Positions 34,264 through 47,322 of a stretch of 64,000 bases of DNA are shown here, piece by piece (the first letter of the stretch is position 1; each line of letters begins with the position of its first letter). The translations under genes and the position numbers were made by a program. Below the pieces are notes generated by a model. That model made no database searches. It was not told where the DNA came from and saw only the letters and a program-made list of their open reading frames with translations. This stretch comes from Daphnia carinata (Eukaryota; Arthropoda; Branchiopoda; Diplostraca; Daphniidae): positions 10,075,534 through 10,139,533 of the forward strand of contig NC_081331.1 in the NCBI RefSeq assembly GCF_022539665.2, given 5' to 3'.

Positions 34264-37200
34264 TTTTGCCGATTGAATTCAACGAGTTGTTAGGGATTGC
34301 AAGGTTTCCTTTCGAAATGTTTCCTAGAACTTTTCGTTTGCCTTTCTTTATTTATTTGGCTATCAGCTGTGTGTGTTTTTTTTTGTTTTTTTTGAGTAAT
34401 GTTCGTCCAAGTTGGAATGATGAGGTGCAATACGTGAGCAAACAAAAAACGCGGAGCCTGGCCAGCAAGTTCCTAATTGTTCCAGAACATGCAGAGAGTG
34501 TGTCAGCTTCTTTTCCAGCGTCTTCTAATCTTCAACATCATTCCTGTGACGAAATTCAAAAAAGGAAATGATAAGATTTAGATGGAGTGCAGCATATTCG
34601 TCATTTGCAGACGCAACACGATGTTGTAATAAAGTGGGAGAAAAAAAAAAGGGCTAGGAACGAAAATGAAATGGATAGGAAAAACCTATTATTATTACAC
34701 GACGTCCATTTTTTATTGTAATTTGCTTATTTTTTCCGCAAAAAAAAAAAAAAATATTTATACATATATATATTTTTGAATATTTTGGCAACGCAAGGAC
34801 AGCAAGGTCACGGCCAGCGTTACGAAGATGGCGAGGAGTGGTGCAACCTATCCGTTTAGTTCTTTCTTCTTTCTCTCTAACTTTTGGGCAGCACCAGTAA
34901 CTGGAAGGTCATCGACCTCCACCGTCACTCTCCGGCCCAGCCTTTTTTTTTTTTTTTTTGTTTTTTTTTTCGTTTTTAAACGTCCACTTTCTATTCTTTT
35001 TCACTGACCAAATAAACGAGAGGAAAAATATATATATATATGTTTCCTACCCTTTTGTTCAAGTTCAAGTTGATGGTGAAAGTATTAGAGAATTCGACTT
35101 TGACTTGGTTCTCTTCCTTGTTTATGTTTTTTTTTTTCAATGTCAATGTCAATCGCACGCAAAAAGAGAAAGCTGCACTGAAAGTGAGCAAAAAATCTGA
35201 TAGACGCGTCGTGACGAGTACACGCTGATAGAACTCACGTCTAAAAAAAAACAAAACAAAAGGGCGAACATTCACGGCCATTTTGAGACATGGGTCGACT
35301 GGAGCGCCATCCTGGTAACGTTCTTTTACACGATGAGGGGAGGACAGAAAAGACATGCGCACTCAATCTCGAAGAATATAAAAGAAATGTTTAAAGGGGG
35401 GGGGGGGTATGGATATCAATTCACCTGCTCCTAGTCTCTTCTTATTTTCTTTTTCAGAAGAAGAAAAGAAACAAAGTCTAAAAAAACTAACTTCGTTTCT
35501 TGACTCGGACTGTCACGAGAATGTCAGTGGCCACTATTTCTCTACACCAGATTACTATACATAAGCCAGCACCGAATATGGCAGAAGGGGGGGGGGCTGC
35601 TGAACGAAGAGAATAAAAATCGCTGCTGTCCCGACAGCTATGTGACAAGACTGGATTTTCTTCTTTCTTCTCAACACAAATGGGGGGGGGGGGGGGGGAG
35701 AGAGAAGGAAAAAAAAAAGAAAATCGATTCAAACAAATAATCTCGTCTGACTTGATTCTGATTCTTGTGTTTCCTTTTAGCGTAAAGTTGAATAACACTA
35801 TCGCTATTTTTTTTTTTTTTTTTTGCAAATAATGCGAAACATTCAATGTACGGGACATAATTCTATGGGGATAATTCGATTTCAAAGCGCAAAATTCGTA
35901 AAGTTAAAAGAAATCGATTTCTTTTCGTCCTTTTTTCGTATTCTGCGCTGTCAAGGAAAAAAAGAAAAAGAATAAAAGATTGGAATATTTTTTTTTTTTT
36001 GGGCCGATTGCCAAAAGGCCTTGGTCAGGTTCGACGACCTCTGCTATATTCGCTACCAACTTCGACTAACCGGTGAGAAAGAAATAACTTACGATGAAAG
36101 AAATGATAATGAAAAAAAAACATGTGACAACTCATCTTACGAACACTGGTTTTGAAGAGAAAAAGAAAAAAAACTGCAGATTTAAAAGAAGATATACCAA
36201 CCTTGAAATTAAGGAAAAGAAATACTCGAATCCTCGTCGATCGGAGAAATGCGACGTTGTTGAATGAAAAATGGCAGAGAACAGGATATAGGGGAAATGT
36301 CAGTTCTCTACGTTTAGATATTTATATCCGGAGGTGTGGTAGTACCGGGGATTTTTCTGTGACGGATGAACGTCAGAAAGGGAACCCCTTCCCCACAAAA
36401 AAAAAAAAAAATGGAAAATCAAATCAAAGAAAAATCGAAAGGTGAATGCCACTGTCGACGCAAGCGAGCGTGTTTTGTTTTTTTTCTTTCTAACCGAAAA
36501 AAAAAAGAATTGTTATGCTGTCAATGTCACTGTTGATTTCCGGAATAGAAATTTTTTTGGGAGGTGGTTGATGGTGGGCAATTTTTTTTTCTCAAATGTC
36601 AACGACTTTGTCCCGTTTAATCTTTTCGAAATTAGAAAAAATGTGTCGACTTTATGGCGCACTGGATGACAAAAAATCAGCTTTGTTTTCTATTTAAGCG
36701 GCTGCCTGAATGTGAAAACACGGTACGCACAAGTGGAGACACTAAGACGGACTGAGCTGCGATGTAGACGGCCGCTATGAAAAATTATGAAGCGTCTCGG
36801 AAGACGATCGCAACGGGACTGAGGAGGAAGAAGCGCTAGCCGGCCAAAGACTATATACACACTCGCGCGCACACACACACAGTGCAGACTTGAAGAGGAG
36901 GGAGGTCTCTGCCTACCTGCCTTCTCCCTATTCACCTGGGTGTTGTGCATGCGTATGTATTTCTCAGCGCGGCTTCTCATATCCTCGCCATCGAAGAGAA
37001 AAAGAAAAAAAAAAACACATTGATATATTCCGTCTAGCTGTTCTTTGAGGCTTGCTTTCCTTCCCTATTTATTTTTATATGTATAGCTTCCTATGAGAGA
37101 GTCAATGCTTGCTCTTTAGGGAGACCTTCGCACAGCCCCCCCCCTCCTTCTATGAACTTGTCTTGTATATATATATATATATATATTTTTATTTATCATT

Positions 37201-40200
37201 TTTTTTTTTAGAATAGATATCTGTGTCTGTACCTTTTGCTAAAAAAGAATGTTCTCCCCCCTCCTTTAACTCTGCTCCCCTCCTCTCCATATCCCACTTA
37301 TTCTTTTTTTTTTTTCCTTTTTTTACCTGTGTGTGTGTGTGCGTTGATGTTATTCAAACACGTTATCCCTCCTCCACCTCCTAAAATCCCTCCTTCTACA
37401 CACAGAGAACGTTGCGAGTGTGTGAAGACGTCCACCCCATGAAGAACATGCCTAGAGGCTTGAAATCCCGTTCGATGGTGGATGGCACTTTCCTTTTGTT
37501 GGGGGGTGGATGAGTTTCGCTCTTCCACCGAATGAAGAACATGTTTCTTTTTTTTTTTTTTTTCGAGTGACACGCCTGGGAAGGAGGGGTGAAATACGTG
37601 TGTGTGTGTGCATCACAATCATACAGAGTGACGACAACTCACGCACGTATTCAACAATACGTAACGAGCGTTCAACGAGGCGATAAGAAAAATCTAATTC
37701 TCACACAATGTTCAATCGTGATCTAAAACGCGTACACAAAAGAATATGCTAATCTTTGCAATAGATGTTCAGTTCTACCGCATCATGAAACTGAGAATGC
37801 TCAGAAATTGCGGTAAAAAGGCCAACTGAAAAGAGACTTGAACGAACGGTTCGGAAGTCGGATCGTATAGTTTCCGCTTATGAATTGTTTTCGATGTTTC
37901 CCATCGTTCTTTTGCAGCCATGTTACGGGTTAGGGTACAGTTGTATGATTCAACTAGTGAATTTGAGCGTGGGACCAAGACGTAGGTTTCCTTTTTTTTC
38001 ATTTCAATTTTTCAACAGAAAAAAAAGAAAGAATATGAATAGTATATTCTCTTTCCGTCTTATTACGCGAAATTCCAGTTCACGAAAGAAGAAACAGGAC
38101 ATGCAAATCGTGAACATTTAGGATCTACAATTTCCTCGGTTTTATAACTCTGTCGGGAATTTCTTTGTGTAAATCGAATCGATTAAATCATTACGTACGT
38201 TGATTACAAATTGATGACGCGAAAGAAAGAGTCGGGATGAGACAGCATATAACGAATTGAAAAGGAACAAAAAAAAAAGGAAAATGGCAAAAACAAAAGC
38301 TTTCTTAACATTTCTTGTTCTTCGTTCCGTATAATATCGCCATTTGGACGACCACGCCCCGTGCGTGACGTCAGTTTCATGGCCAGGGTCATTGTCCTGC
38401 CACCACATCAGCTGATGGCAGAAAGGAAAAACATAAATTCAATGAAAGAAAAGCAAAAAGAAGAGAATATTATCGAATCACGTTGTCCATCATTTTCGAC
38501 TTGTTTGAGTTATTTTCAAATTTTTCTGAACCAGTTTTTTTTTTTTTTTTTTGTCTTTTCCCTTTGTTTAGTTTTCGATGTGCTTAAATTGTCCACGGTT
38601 ATAATCGACGATAATTTGGCCTGATCTAAAACACTTGCGGGAATCATTTCTAAATGATATACGAGGTACAAAGAAAAAAAGAAACCAATTGTGATATGCA
38701 AATGACGAGATAAAAAGACAAAGAAAAACTCTAGAGGTAAAAATTCTAGAGCTGATTTTTGTTTTATAAGGACAGACGGTACATGATCCGCTAGTTGCGG
38801 ATGACTGGTGCCGAGATGGCCGTGACTTTCTCCCGTTTTCAGCGGGGTAAATATATAAGAATCGCTTTCCATTTACGTGACTCTCGTATGTGTGTTATTT
38901 TGCACGAATTCTAGTCAATAGGACAGAATTCACGGTCGACAGAACGAGAGAAGGAAAACTAACGGCAAACCGAGAGCTCACAAATAAACACGCCGGCCAC
39001 CCGTACAGCGCTCCTATCGCCCTCCACTTTATTGGCGCGCGACGTTTTTCAGATGACACGAAGCGATACACGAAATGTTCGGTTTCTTGCTCTTGCTGTA
39101 CTACACAAGACAATTTCCCCAAATCTTATAAAACAAAGAAATAAATGGAGAAGAAAAAAAAAAAAAAAAAAAATGAAAATGAGAAATGCGGTTATCCAAT
39201 CTCCAATGTCAGGGGCTAGAAAAATACCGCAATTTCTGCAATGCCGTTTCTTTTATTTTATTTTTTCCCGAAACTCTTCCGCGGGATTATTTCACGAATT
39301 TTCATTTACCGGTTGTCTTCTTCCTGCCGCTCTTTTTTTTTTTTCTTGAATGTTTTTTGCGGTTTGCTAACGGCCCGTGTAAATGTTGGTTTATGGACAA
39401 AGACAAAAAAAAAAAAAAAAAAATCACGAAAAAAAAAAAAGAAGAGCCATAAAGAAGAACTGTGCAAGTATTTTAATTGTGGCCGCAGGTGAGGAAGGAA
39501 GGAAGAAAACGCGCAATCCCAGCACTCGAAGCAAATAATGACAAAATTCCCAGTGAACCCCAGAGTGCACACACCTGCGGGACACGACGAACGGTGAATC
39601 CTTGTTTCCATCCATTCTATTATATCAATTTTTCCTTTCTCATGATAGTCATGTGCGCTCTGTAATACTGGATGCCGCGCGATGCACCCAATTATCCGCC
39701 GCGCAAAGTACCGCGATGCACGACGTGTTAAATACGTGTCTATTGCGCGTTCAGCCTGTGTATACAGTAAATGTAATTCATTTTTTTTTTTTTTTTTTTG
39801 GATCAGTCATATGCCTGGAAAACTCGTGCTGTTATTCGGTGGGGTGCCCACAATTGGAGAGAAACAATACGTAAACGCGGGAAGGAAACCAAGTGAACGG
39901 AAGTGGTGCCGAACGGGATCCTTTTTATTTCCATGTAGCTTCTTCTTATTGTATGGTTTATTGACGGCATATTATACATAAAGCTTTATCTATATATATA
40001 TATATATATATATGTACTGCTACATTGTAAAGATTTTCATGGATAAATAATCACAGGAGAGGGTTTTAATATGAAGATTTCACGCGAAGGCTTGCTTAGG
40101 GACATAGGGCACAAGCCACAAGATATATAACTGCAAATAGGATACGATCGATTTAAAAAACAAATTGCAATACATTGTGTTTGAAGACGGTAAAGTTAGT

Positions 40201-43200
40201 CAATTACAGGTGGCTATTTATATAAATATTACCGCTATATTTATTTAGTAAAAAAAAAAAAAAAAAAAGAATGTGGCGAAAAAACGGGACGTAACAGTAG
40301 TTGGAACGTTTGGTGACATGTAGAGCAATGATAGACCCGCTTCATTATGAGCAATAGGCGAACTGATGCTTAACAACAAAAAGGAAATTAAAAACAATGG
40401 GAATAACCGGAGTGAGACAAATACAATCAGTTGACAAAATAAATAGCAGTTTTTTCCCCTTTTGTTAGACCTACGACAAAAGGAATGTCTTTAGTCTCAT
40501 TTTGAATGAGATCCCCTCATCCGTAAATTCAACCCTAAAGTGGGTGATTGAGGAGATGGGAAGTGGCCTGTTACATTCAACGCTTTTGCCTCAACATGTT
40601 TTTAAGGTCTTTTAAATTTCGTGTGTAGCCACAGGTTTTTAAAGACCAGTTTATGTTATTTAGTGGACCCAGACTGGGCATATCAGCATACGAAAGCACA
40701 GACACTTTAGGCGACTTTATATAGGCGGTCATTTGCATATAAACACACACTCGTCGACGAACTGCGGCACCTTCGATTTTTATTCGTCCTTTCTCCTTTT
40801 ATAGTCCATCTCTATCTACATATTTATAATAGGATTAAATAAGCAGCACTCGCGCGCGATCAAGAATTTTTGATAAGCCGTTAAAAATAAAACAAGATCT
40901 CTAGTCTGGTTGGTATGTTATTCATCACATCAGTCAGCGCCATACACAGACGTCCATCTCTTTTGTCATTCTTTTTTCACATCAAAATTTAAGAATGAAA
41001 CCCGAAAAAAAAAGGAGCAACCTCAAGAATTGTCCGCGTGCTTCTCCACTAAATCAAGACGTGGAAGCCTGTCCAGTTGCATATAATTACAAAAAAAAAA
41101 GGAGGAAGGGGGGGAGAAAAAGAAAACCAGGATAAGAAGAAAAAGAAGAGTATCGAGAAAATAAAAGGAGATAGGCAACAGGCGCGAGGACGAACAACGG
41201 AAAAAGAAGAACAAAAAAAAAAAAAAAAGAACACGAACCTCCCATCGTTTCGGTTCGTTGACTCTTCAACATAACAGGCAGCAGTGGTATAGAAGAGTGG
41301 TGGCTACAAGCGGTATAGACTGTCGTGGATGTACGGTGTGCGTGAGTCTTCAACTCCGTGTAGCGTTCCGATGCACGAAAAGTCGCACAGCAAACACAAA
41401 TGCCAAGCCACACAGACGAGTTAATACGCTATACGCAGTGCACGCGTATGTGAAGTGCGTGAATTCACGATGATTGAAGCGTGAGAACAACCCTGGCGAC
41501 CAGTTATGTCCTTATATTACAGAAAATATGTACACAAAATACACGAACAGCTTTTCACGGTCGTCTTAATAAAATATAAAAACCAACGTGTTTCTATTTT
41601 TGTTTTCGTTTCTTAGTTCGAGTCGGGAAAAATAAAAACGGCACATTTTGTGACGCGTCTGCCTCTCGATAAACTTTAAACGACGTGAACCTGAATGCCG
41701 CTAATAATGCGATAGAACAGGTAAAACTTGACGGCACATTTATCACGTTGGAACTGGAGAATAACACAGGATGAGGTTTCGAACTTTATTGAAACGAATG
41801 TTTACAAACAAATGCGAGAGACGGATGCGTCGTTGTTTTTATTGCGCACATGATTTGATTGTTTAGGTCAATGGGAACCGGCAGGACCACAAGAAAACAT
41901 CGACATGTCGCGGCTGATAAATATTTTTATCAAGATACGAATGCGCAACACGATCGTGTACTTTAATCATTTCATCTTACGCAATGGAATGGAGAAAACA
42001 TGTTTTTTTTTTCCACTGTGCGGCAATAGGGGAATCACGGTAATCAGACGGGATTTATTACGTGCATACTACATGTAGCCGATATGACGTCACTTCATGC
42101 CTGGATCAACGATCTAATAAACATCTGCCACATTAATTCACGTGATTTGTTTTCCCACATGCGGCAACATTTTAACCAATGGCACATATAAATCTGTCTG
42201 ATAAATACATCAAACGCTTATTGGCACTGATGCGTGAAATCATTCGCATTGAAACAAAACGAAATGCTACGTGCAATCGTCCAGACGTGGCTGTTGCAAA
42301 CTCATTAAATGGGTTACATGCACGAAAGACATTCAAGGAACAATTCCTCGGGTATAAAAGGATAAAAACTTTCCTCGATTTGGACGTACCACCGTTTCTT
42401 TTAAAGGGACGGAAGATTTGAAAAGACGCCTTTGTAAGTGTGCGTACAGCCATTCAAAGATGCAAATACATTTTTAATGCTCGTCGCATTTGAGCGCCTC
42501 AGGGTGTAATTCTGGAATTGTTGAAACAAATCAAGACATTTATTACAGACTGCCAGTTCGCTGCGCTATGCATATTTTAATCCGACAAAATGTTACGCAC
42601 TTTTTTGACTCGACAGTAAGGAACAGAAGAGAAAAATAAGAAATACTTTAACGGAAATCAGTGACTGATTATTTTCTCCCCTGTATGTTTTAGTCACATT
42701 ATTGGTGGGCTAGTCGCAATCGAATGTTGTTTCGTGATTCGCTCTGTGGCTGTATTCTAGTGTAAAACAGAAAATACCATTAGCGTCGCGTTCTTGAATA
42801 ACGGACTCTCGTCGTACTAGATGCTACCGAGAACCCATACACAACACGCATCAAGCAACAGGAGAGGAAAGGTTCCGTGAAATTCGAACGGTGTTTAAAT
42901 AATACTGTGAACGCTACACGAAAATCTCCAGTTGCTGTGTAAAAAACTATAGCGTTTACACATGCCGATGGATATTCTTGGGCGTAAAGGAAAAAAACGA
43001 ACATGATTTTAAAGTGTAAGCGGAAACATAACGGACAAGAAGAAAAAAAGCAGAAGTCATCAAGGAAGATGTCGTTGAAAAAAAAATTACTGTGGAGCGG
43101 CTGGCTCATGCCATCAAACATTACAGGCAATAGCCTTAGGTTAGTTACGCAGTATATTTAGGTAGCAACACAGCTTGTTAAATGTAGCCTACAGAAATAA

Positions 43201-43640
43201 AAAAATGTGTACGGAACTGAACGTCAATAAATCATCAACATTAACATGATTTTCGACCTCTTCTTTTGATTTTGTGATCCAAATTATGTAATTGCGTAGC
43301 AATATCTAAGTTTTTGAGAAGAATAAGCAAAAAAAGTCGGTCTTAATTTTGACGGGCTTGAAGAATTGCCAATCCTTCTGATCAGTCCCTAAGATCCAGT
43401 ACTTCCATCATTAATCACTACGAAAGGCAATGCTTCGCCATCTATTGCAAAGTACTGTGACGAATTTTCCATTATTTATAATGCAGAAACCAGACATAGT
43501 TTTTGGATTTCATTTGTATATTGAACAGTGAAATAAGGAGTTATTAAATGACTGGCAATTAAGTTACCCACAATATTGCCAGGTTGGTAGTAAACGAGCG
43601 CATCAAGGGATTCGTCGAGTTTCAAAAATTACATATACAG
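34264..43640. other. Long non-coding region upstream of E78
   Basis: More than 9 kb without a supportable coding exon. It holds (TA)n runs (about 37159-37185 and 39989-40013), many A/T runs of 12 or more, and poly-G runs at about 35396-35407, 35588-35596 and 35682-35698. E78's untranslated first exon(s) and ecdysone-response control are expected here, given that the ATG exon at 34263 shows no TATA box at promoter distance, but I cannot place a start site. Open frames of 60-120 codons here are mostly homopolymer-driven. Confidence 0.5.
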
Positions 43641-43673
43641 GCTGGCGCGCTAATACGATGCAGCGCAACCAAA

Positions 43674-43730
43674 AAAAAAAGTCGGGCTTATTTTGTCGGA
43701 CAGCCCAACAAAATAAGCCCGACTTTTTTT
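43674..43730. repeat. Perfect 22-bp hairpin
   Basis: Bases 43674-43695 are the exact reverse complement of 43709-43730, separated by a 13-nt loop (core GTCGGGCTTATTTTG). The right arm ends in a T run, so a transcript would look like a stem-loop followed by U residues. Confidence 0.9.
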
Positions 43731-43856
43731 GTTTTTTAGGTTTAATTTAGAAACTATAAGACCAATTAAAAAATAAACTTGATTTCCGTGATCAGCATTC
43801 AAAGCTCAATCGAAATCATGTATTTTAAGCCAAATTTGAAATTTGGCCAAAAATGA

Positions 43857-43888
43857 AAAAGTGAGAAGGCTATAGCCTTCTCACTTTT
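43857..43888. repeat. Loopless 32-bp palindrome
   Basis: AAAAGTGAGAAGGCTA is followed directly by its reverse complement. An imperfect copy of the same palindrome is at about 49925-49957, to the right of copy B, in the same flanking sequence context and orientation. Confidence 0.9.
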
Positions 43889-44599
43889 GTCAAAATCGAC
43901 CAAAAAACGAAATCTCTTGGAATTCGATGAAACTTATACAGTATAATTAAAATTTAACGCGGATTTCGATTCAGCAATTAGTTTTTTCCCTTACCCAGCC
44001 GTTTTGAAAATAAAAGAAAACGAAGTGCTGCTAGTGACATTTTTTTTGCGCCGTAATGTACTGGCGCGCTAGAAGGTTCCAAAGTTCGGTGTATTTCAAA
44101 AACGATTGACTAAATGAAAAAAAAGAATAATTTTCCCTGAATCAGCATTTAATTTTGAGTATATACTGTGATTTTCACGCAATTCCAATGAGCGTCAGTT
44201 TTTGCAGGTATAAATTTTAAGCCCGACAAAATATACCCGACTCGTGTTTGTAGGTTTAATTAAAAACTATAAGGCCAATTAAAAAATAAACTTAATTTTC
44301 GCGATTAGCTATGGCAATATGGCAATCCGTTTTACATTAAAAAAAAAAATGGCGGAAAAAAAAACGCACTTTTTTCTTTTTTTCCGACACGTAGACATCT
44401 ACCGCTCAGACTCGTTATTACTGGCGTAGGCAAATTCAGTCCATTGGATGCTATTCGCAGTTAGTTCAGTAGCGTGGATGGAGAATAACGCGTGGCTGGA
44501 GGAATCATTGAAAAATGGATTAGATAATACAACAAAAGGATGGTAAGTATAAACATTATTATATTGGTTTTCAATTATTAATTATTGTTTATTAGACCA

Positions 44600-45272
44600 C
44601 ATTATGAAGCTGCAGGCCCAATTATTGGAACAACACAAAATATTAGATAACAGCAAAACTAAGGATGGTAAGGCCTAATACGTAATGATTCTATATATTT
44701 GCTTTATTCATTTGTGTTTTGTAGCTCAAATTTTGAGTCTACAAGCTCAGCTAGGAGAAAAGAACAAATTGGAACAGAACAGTTTCCAAACAGTGAAGGA
44801 GGTTTTTCCAAACTCATCCCTAACTGAACATGAGGATGAATTGGCATTAGGCGAACATAGTCAGGTACCTAAAATTTTCAAATAAGAATTCAAAATAAGT
44901 ATAGAATTTTAACAAACAATTATTTATTGTTAAGTTATTCAGTCTACCACCTGACAGTGTGTTAAAGTTAAATTCTGTTAGTGCTGCTCTAAAAGAATTG
45001 TTAGTAATAAGTCCATGCAGCGAAGGAAGTGAACAATTGTGGGACCGTATTTGGGCTGAAAATGGGTGTGGTACGGAAACCCAGAAATAGCACGAGTTCA
45101 ACATAAAACATGAATTAGGTACTTTTCGGTTTTTTGTCTATTGAAAAAGTATTTTTAATGCTATTATTTTGCATTCACAGAATTTTAGTGGGGGATCAAG
45201 TCAAGTCTGGAAGTGTTACAGGATGGAAGAGTGAGCTTACAGTTGAAAAACACTGAAAGTGCATTACAATTA
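44600..45272 (+). pseudogene. Exons of the element-encoded coiled-coil protein (copy B, left arm)
   Basis: Exon-like blocks with proper splice signals read inward: one ending at GGATG|GTAAGG near 44667, one starting after TTTGTAG near 44724 (AQILSLQAQLGEKNKLEQNS ... to the GTACCT donor near 44865), one near 44937-45090 (PPDSVLKLNSVSAALKELLV, then WDRIWAENGCGTETQK), and one near 45183-45272 (SLEVLQDGRVSLQLKNTESA). A TAG interrupts the third block at QK* where the right arm reads TGG (W), and the first exon reads ATG GAT TAG. This copy is therefore dead. The protein family is not recognised. Confidence 0.5.
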
Positions 45273-45727
45273 AGGTATGAGGTAAAGTAATGGAGTATGC
45301 AAATTGTCTAAAGAGAAGTACCATCTTGTGTGAATGAATCCTGTGTAACAGCAATCCTTTATAGTTCTGTCACAGCTAGAAGCCTCAAATAATTCTGCTT
45401 CTCTTGCTAAAGAACAACTTGTCCTTTACATTCAGAGTGTTGGTGAAGCTGGGTACTTAAATGGCCTTAAAGATGTTTCGCTTCACTGGCATTGCAGCGA
45501 TGCACATCATACATGGACTCTTTAGGTATGAAAAGATTTTTCTTCAAAAATTTTTGAATTTATGATGAAGCTTTTCTTCTCCTTTTTGCCAACCAGGTCT
45601 TATCTACAAAAAAAAAATTATCCAATAGGTAAGGATTTTCAGCATACTGGGAACACAACTATCAACAATGCAACATTCTAGGGGTGTTATTTTATCATTC
45701 AAGAGCCTTATACAATGATGTTAATCT

Positions 45728-46411
45728 GCTATTTGTATGTCCTTTCCCAAGCTTCCACCAGAAGTTGAATGTATGAGTCATGTAAGTTACATGATCCACA
45801 ATTGATATGTTTAATGGTGTTGTTTTTCTTTTCTCAATATAGGTTAATAGTAACATTGGATCTGAAAAGATTCTTGGTTGGGGCAAGACACTGAATAAAT
45901 TGTATTGATTCGATGGATGACATGACATTTCTATACTTAATTTGGATTCCCGAGACGGTATTTTATATTTAAAAAATTGAAGTGCATATCTGGGCTCCCT
46001 TCCTTTCCGTAGCCCCGTTTCCCCTTGACTCGTAATAAGCGCGTAGGGGGTCATGCCCCTACTGTACGGGCTATTTGTATGTCCTTTCCCAAGCTTCCAC
46101 CAGAAGTTGAATCTATGAGTCATGTAAGTTACATGATCAACAATTGATATGATTAATGGTGTTGTTTTTCTTTTCTCAATATAGGTTAATAGTAACATTG
46201 GATCTGAAAAGATTCTTGGTTGGGGCAAGACACTGAATAAATTGTATTGATTCGATGGATGACATGACATTTCTATACTTAATTTGGATTCCCGAGACGG
46301 TATTTTATATTTAAAAAATTGAAGTGCATATCTGGGCTCCCTTCCTTTCCGTAGCCCCGTTTCCCCTTGACTCGTAATAAGCCCGTAGGGGGTCATGCCC
46401 CTACTGTACGG
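45728..46411. repeat. 342-bp tandem duplication in the left arm of copy B
   Basis: The segment starting GCTATTTGTATGTCC at 45728 starts again at 46070, and the two units (45728-46069, 46070-46411) are almost identical. The right arm of copy B and both arms of copy A carry it once. It doubles an outward-reading open frame (minus strand, 46429-45695) without breaking it. Confidence 0.9.
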
Positions 46412-46908
46412 TATATATAAAAATAACATATACCGAGGTTTGGAGGGCTCTGGCCGGAAAGGGGACGTGGGGTGCCGCTTAGTCCGATGATGTGTTCACG
46501 GAGGGCGATGTGGCTACCCACAAATCCGAACTAAAGGTTAATCGCTCCTGTAAAAATGTTCCAAATCTTCAGCTCTTCTTCCGGCTTCTCTTAGCCAATC
46601 ACCGGGTAATCTCCCCGGTGGGTCAACAAGGCAGTGTCTCCCCCTGCCTGGGTTGACGGCAACTTTTGAAAGGGCTCTTGTGCCTTTTTAAAGTTGCAAA
46701 AATAATTGTAATGTGCAGAGAATTGTCAATAAATTTTTTTTTATAAAATATTTTATCCAAAATTTGTTTCTTTCATTGTCTGTGTTAGCCGTGTTCACAC
46801 ATTACATTTATCAACTTTTTTTTTTCTTCGCATTATTTGTTTTTGTCACCTTTGATGGTAACCTTTCCATTGGTTTATCGTTTATATGTTAGTATTCTAT
46901 TATTATCC

Positions 46909-47322
46909 AGTGATCGAACCCTGGATGTTCGGCACACTGCGCCGATGCTCTACCAATGAGCCATGAATCATATGATGTCAAGTTGGCTTTTTTCTAGTTA
47001 CTTGTGGACTTGCATTTACACTTAGAATAAAAAGGAAATGCAATTCTGCAATATACTCTTCTACATTTATTCTACTTCATTTTTACACATCTACTGAGGT
47101 TTGATCCCAGGGTAACAGGTATCGCAACTGAAGGCTCTACCACAGAGCTATGAACCTTTTGAAAGAAATAGAAAGATAAACATATACTTGTGAAAGACTG
47201 CATAAACATCCTAGACGATAACATATAATATGCGATAATAAAACATTTAGATATATCTCGTGGCTCAATGTTAGAGCATCGGCGTTGCACGCTGAATGTC
47301 TGGGGATCGGTTCCCATACGGG
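46909..47322. repeat. Loop of copy B with three tRNA-like sequences
   Basis: The same three tRNA-like segments as in copy A occur in the same order and strands: minus at about 46909-46972 (GGTTCGATCA, one base off the B-box consensus), minus at about 47096-47156, and plus at about 47255-47322. A boxes are kept (TGGCTCATTGGTAGAGC, TAGCTCTGTGGTAGAGC, TGGCTCAATGTTAGAGC). B boxes are kept or one base off, while acceptor stems are poor. Confidence 0.6.

Larger units (their letters stand above)
43641..44316. repeat. Repeat block flanking copy B on the left, with hairpins and internal duplication
   Basis: Two partial copies of one unit lie in direct order: GGCGCGCTA occurs at about 43643 and 44064, and a stretch of about 95 bp containing GGTTTAATT...AAAAAATAAACTT occurs at about 43718-43785 and 44215-44295. 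It contains the two strong hairpins listed separately. A piece of the same family recurs right of copy B at about 49915-50055. No coding capacity is visible. Confidence 0.6.

Noticed and set aside
36690-36980. Coding exon upstream of E78
   Set aside because: Frame is simple-sequence driven (CA and GA runs), with no splice phase match to the ATG exon at 34263.
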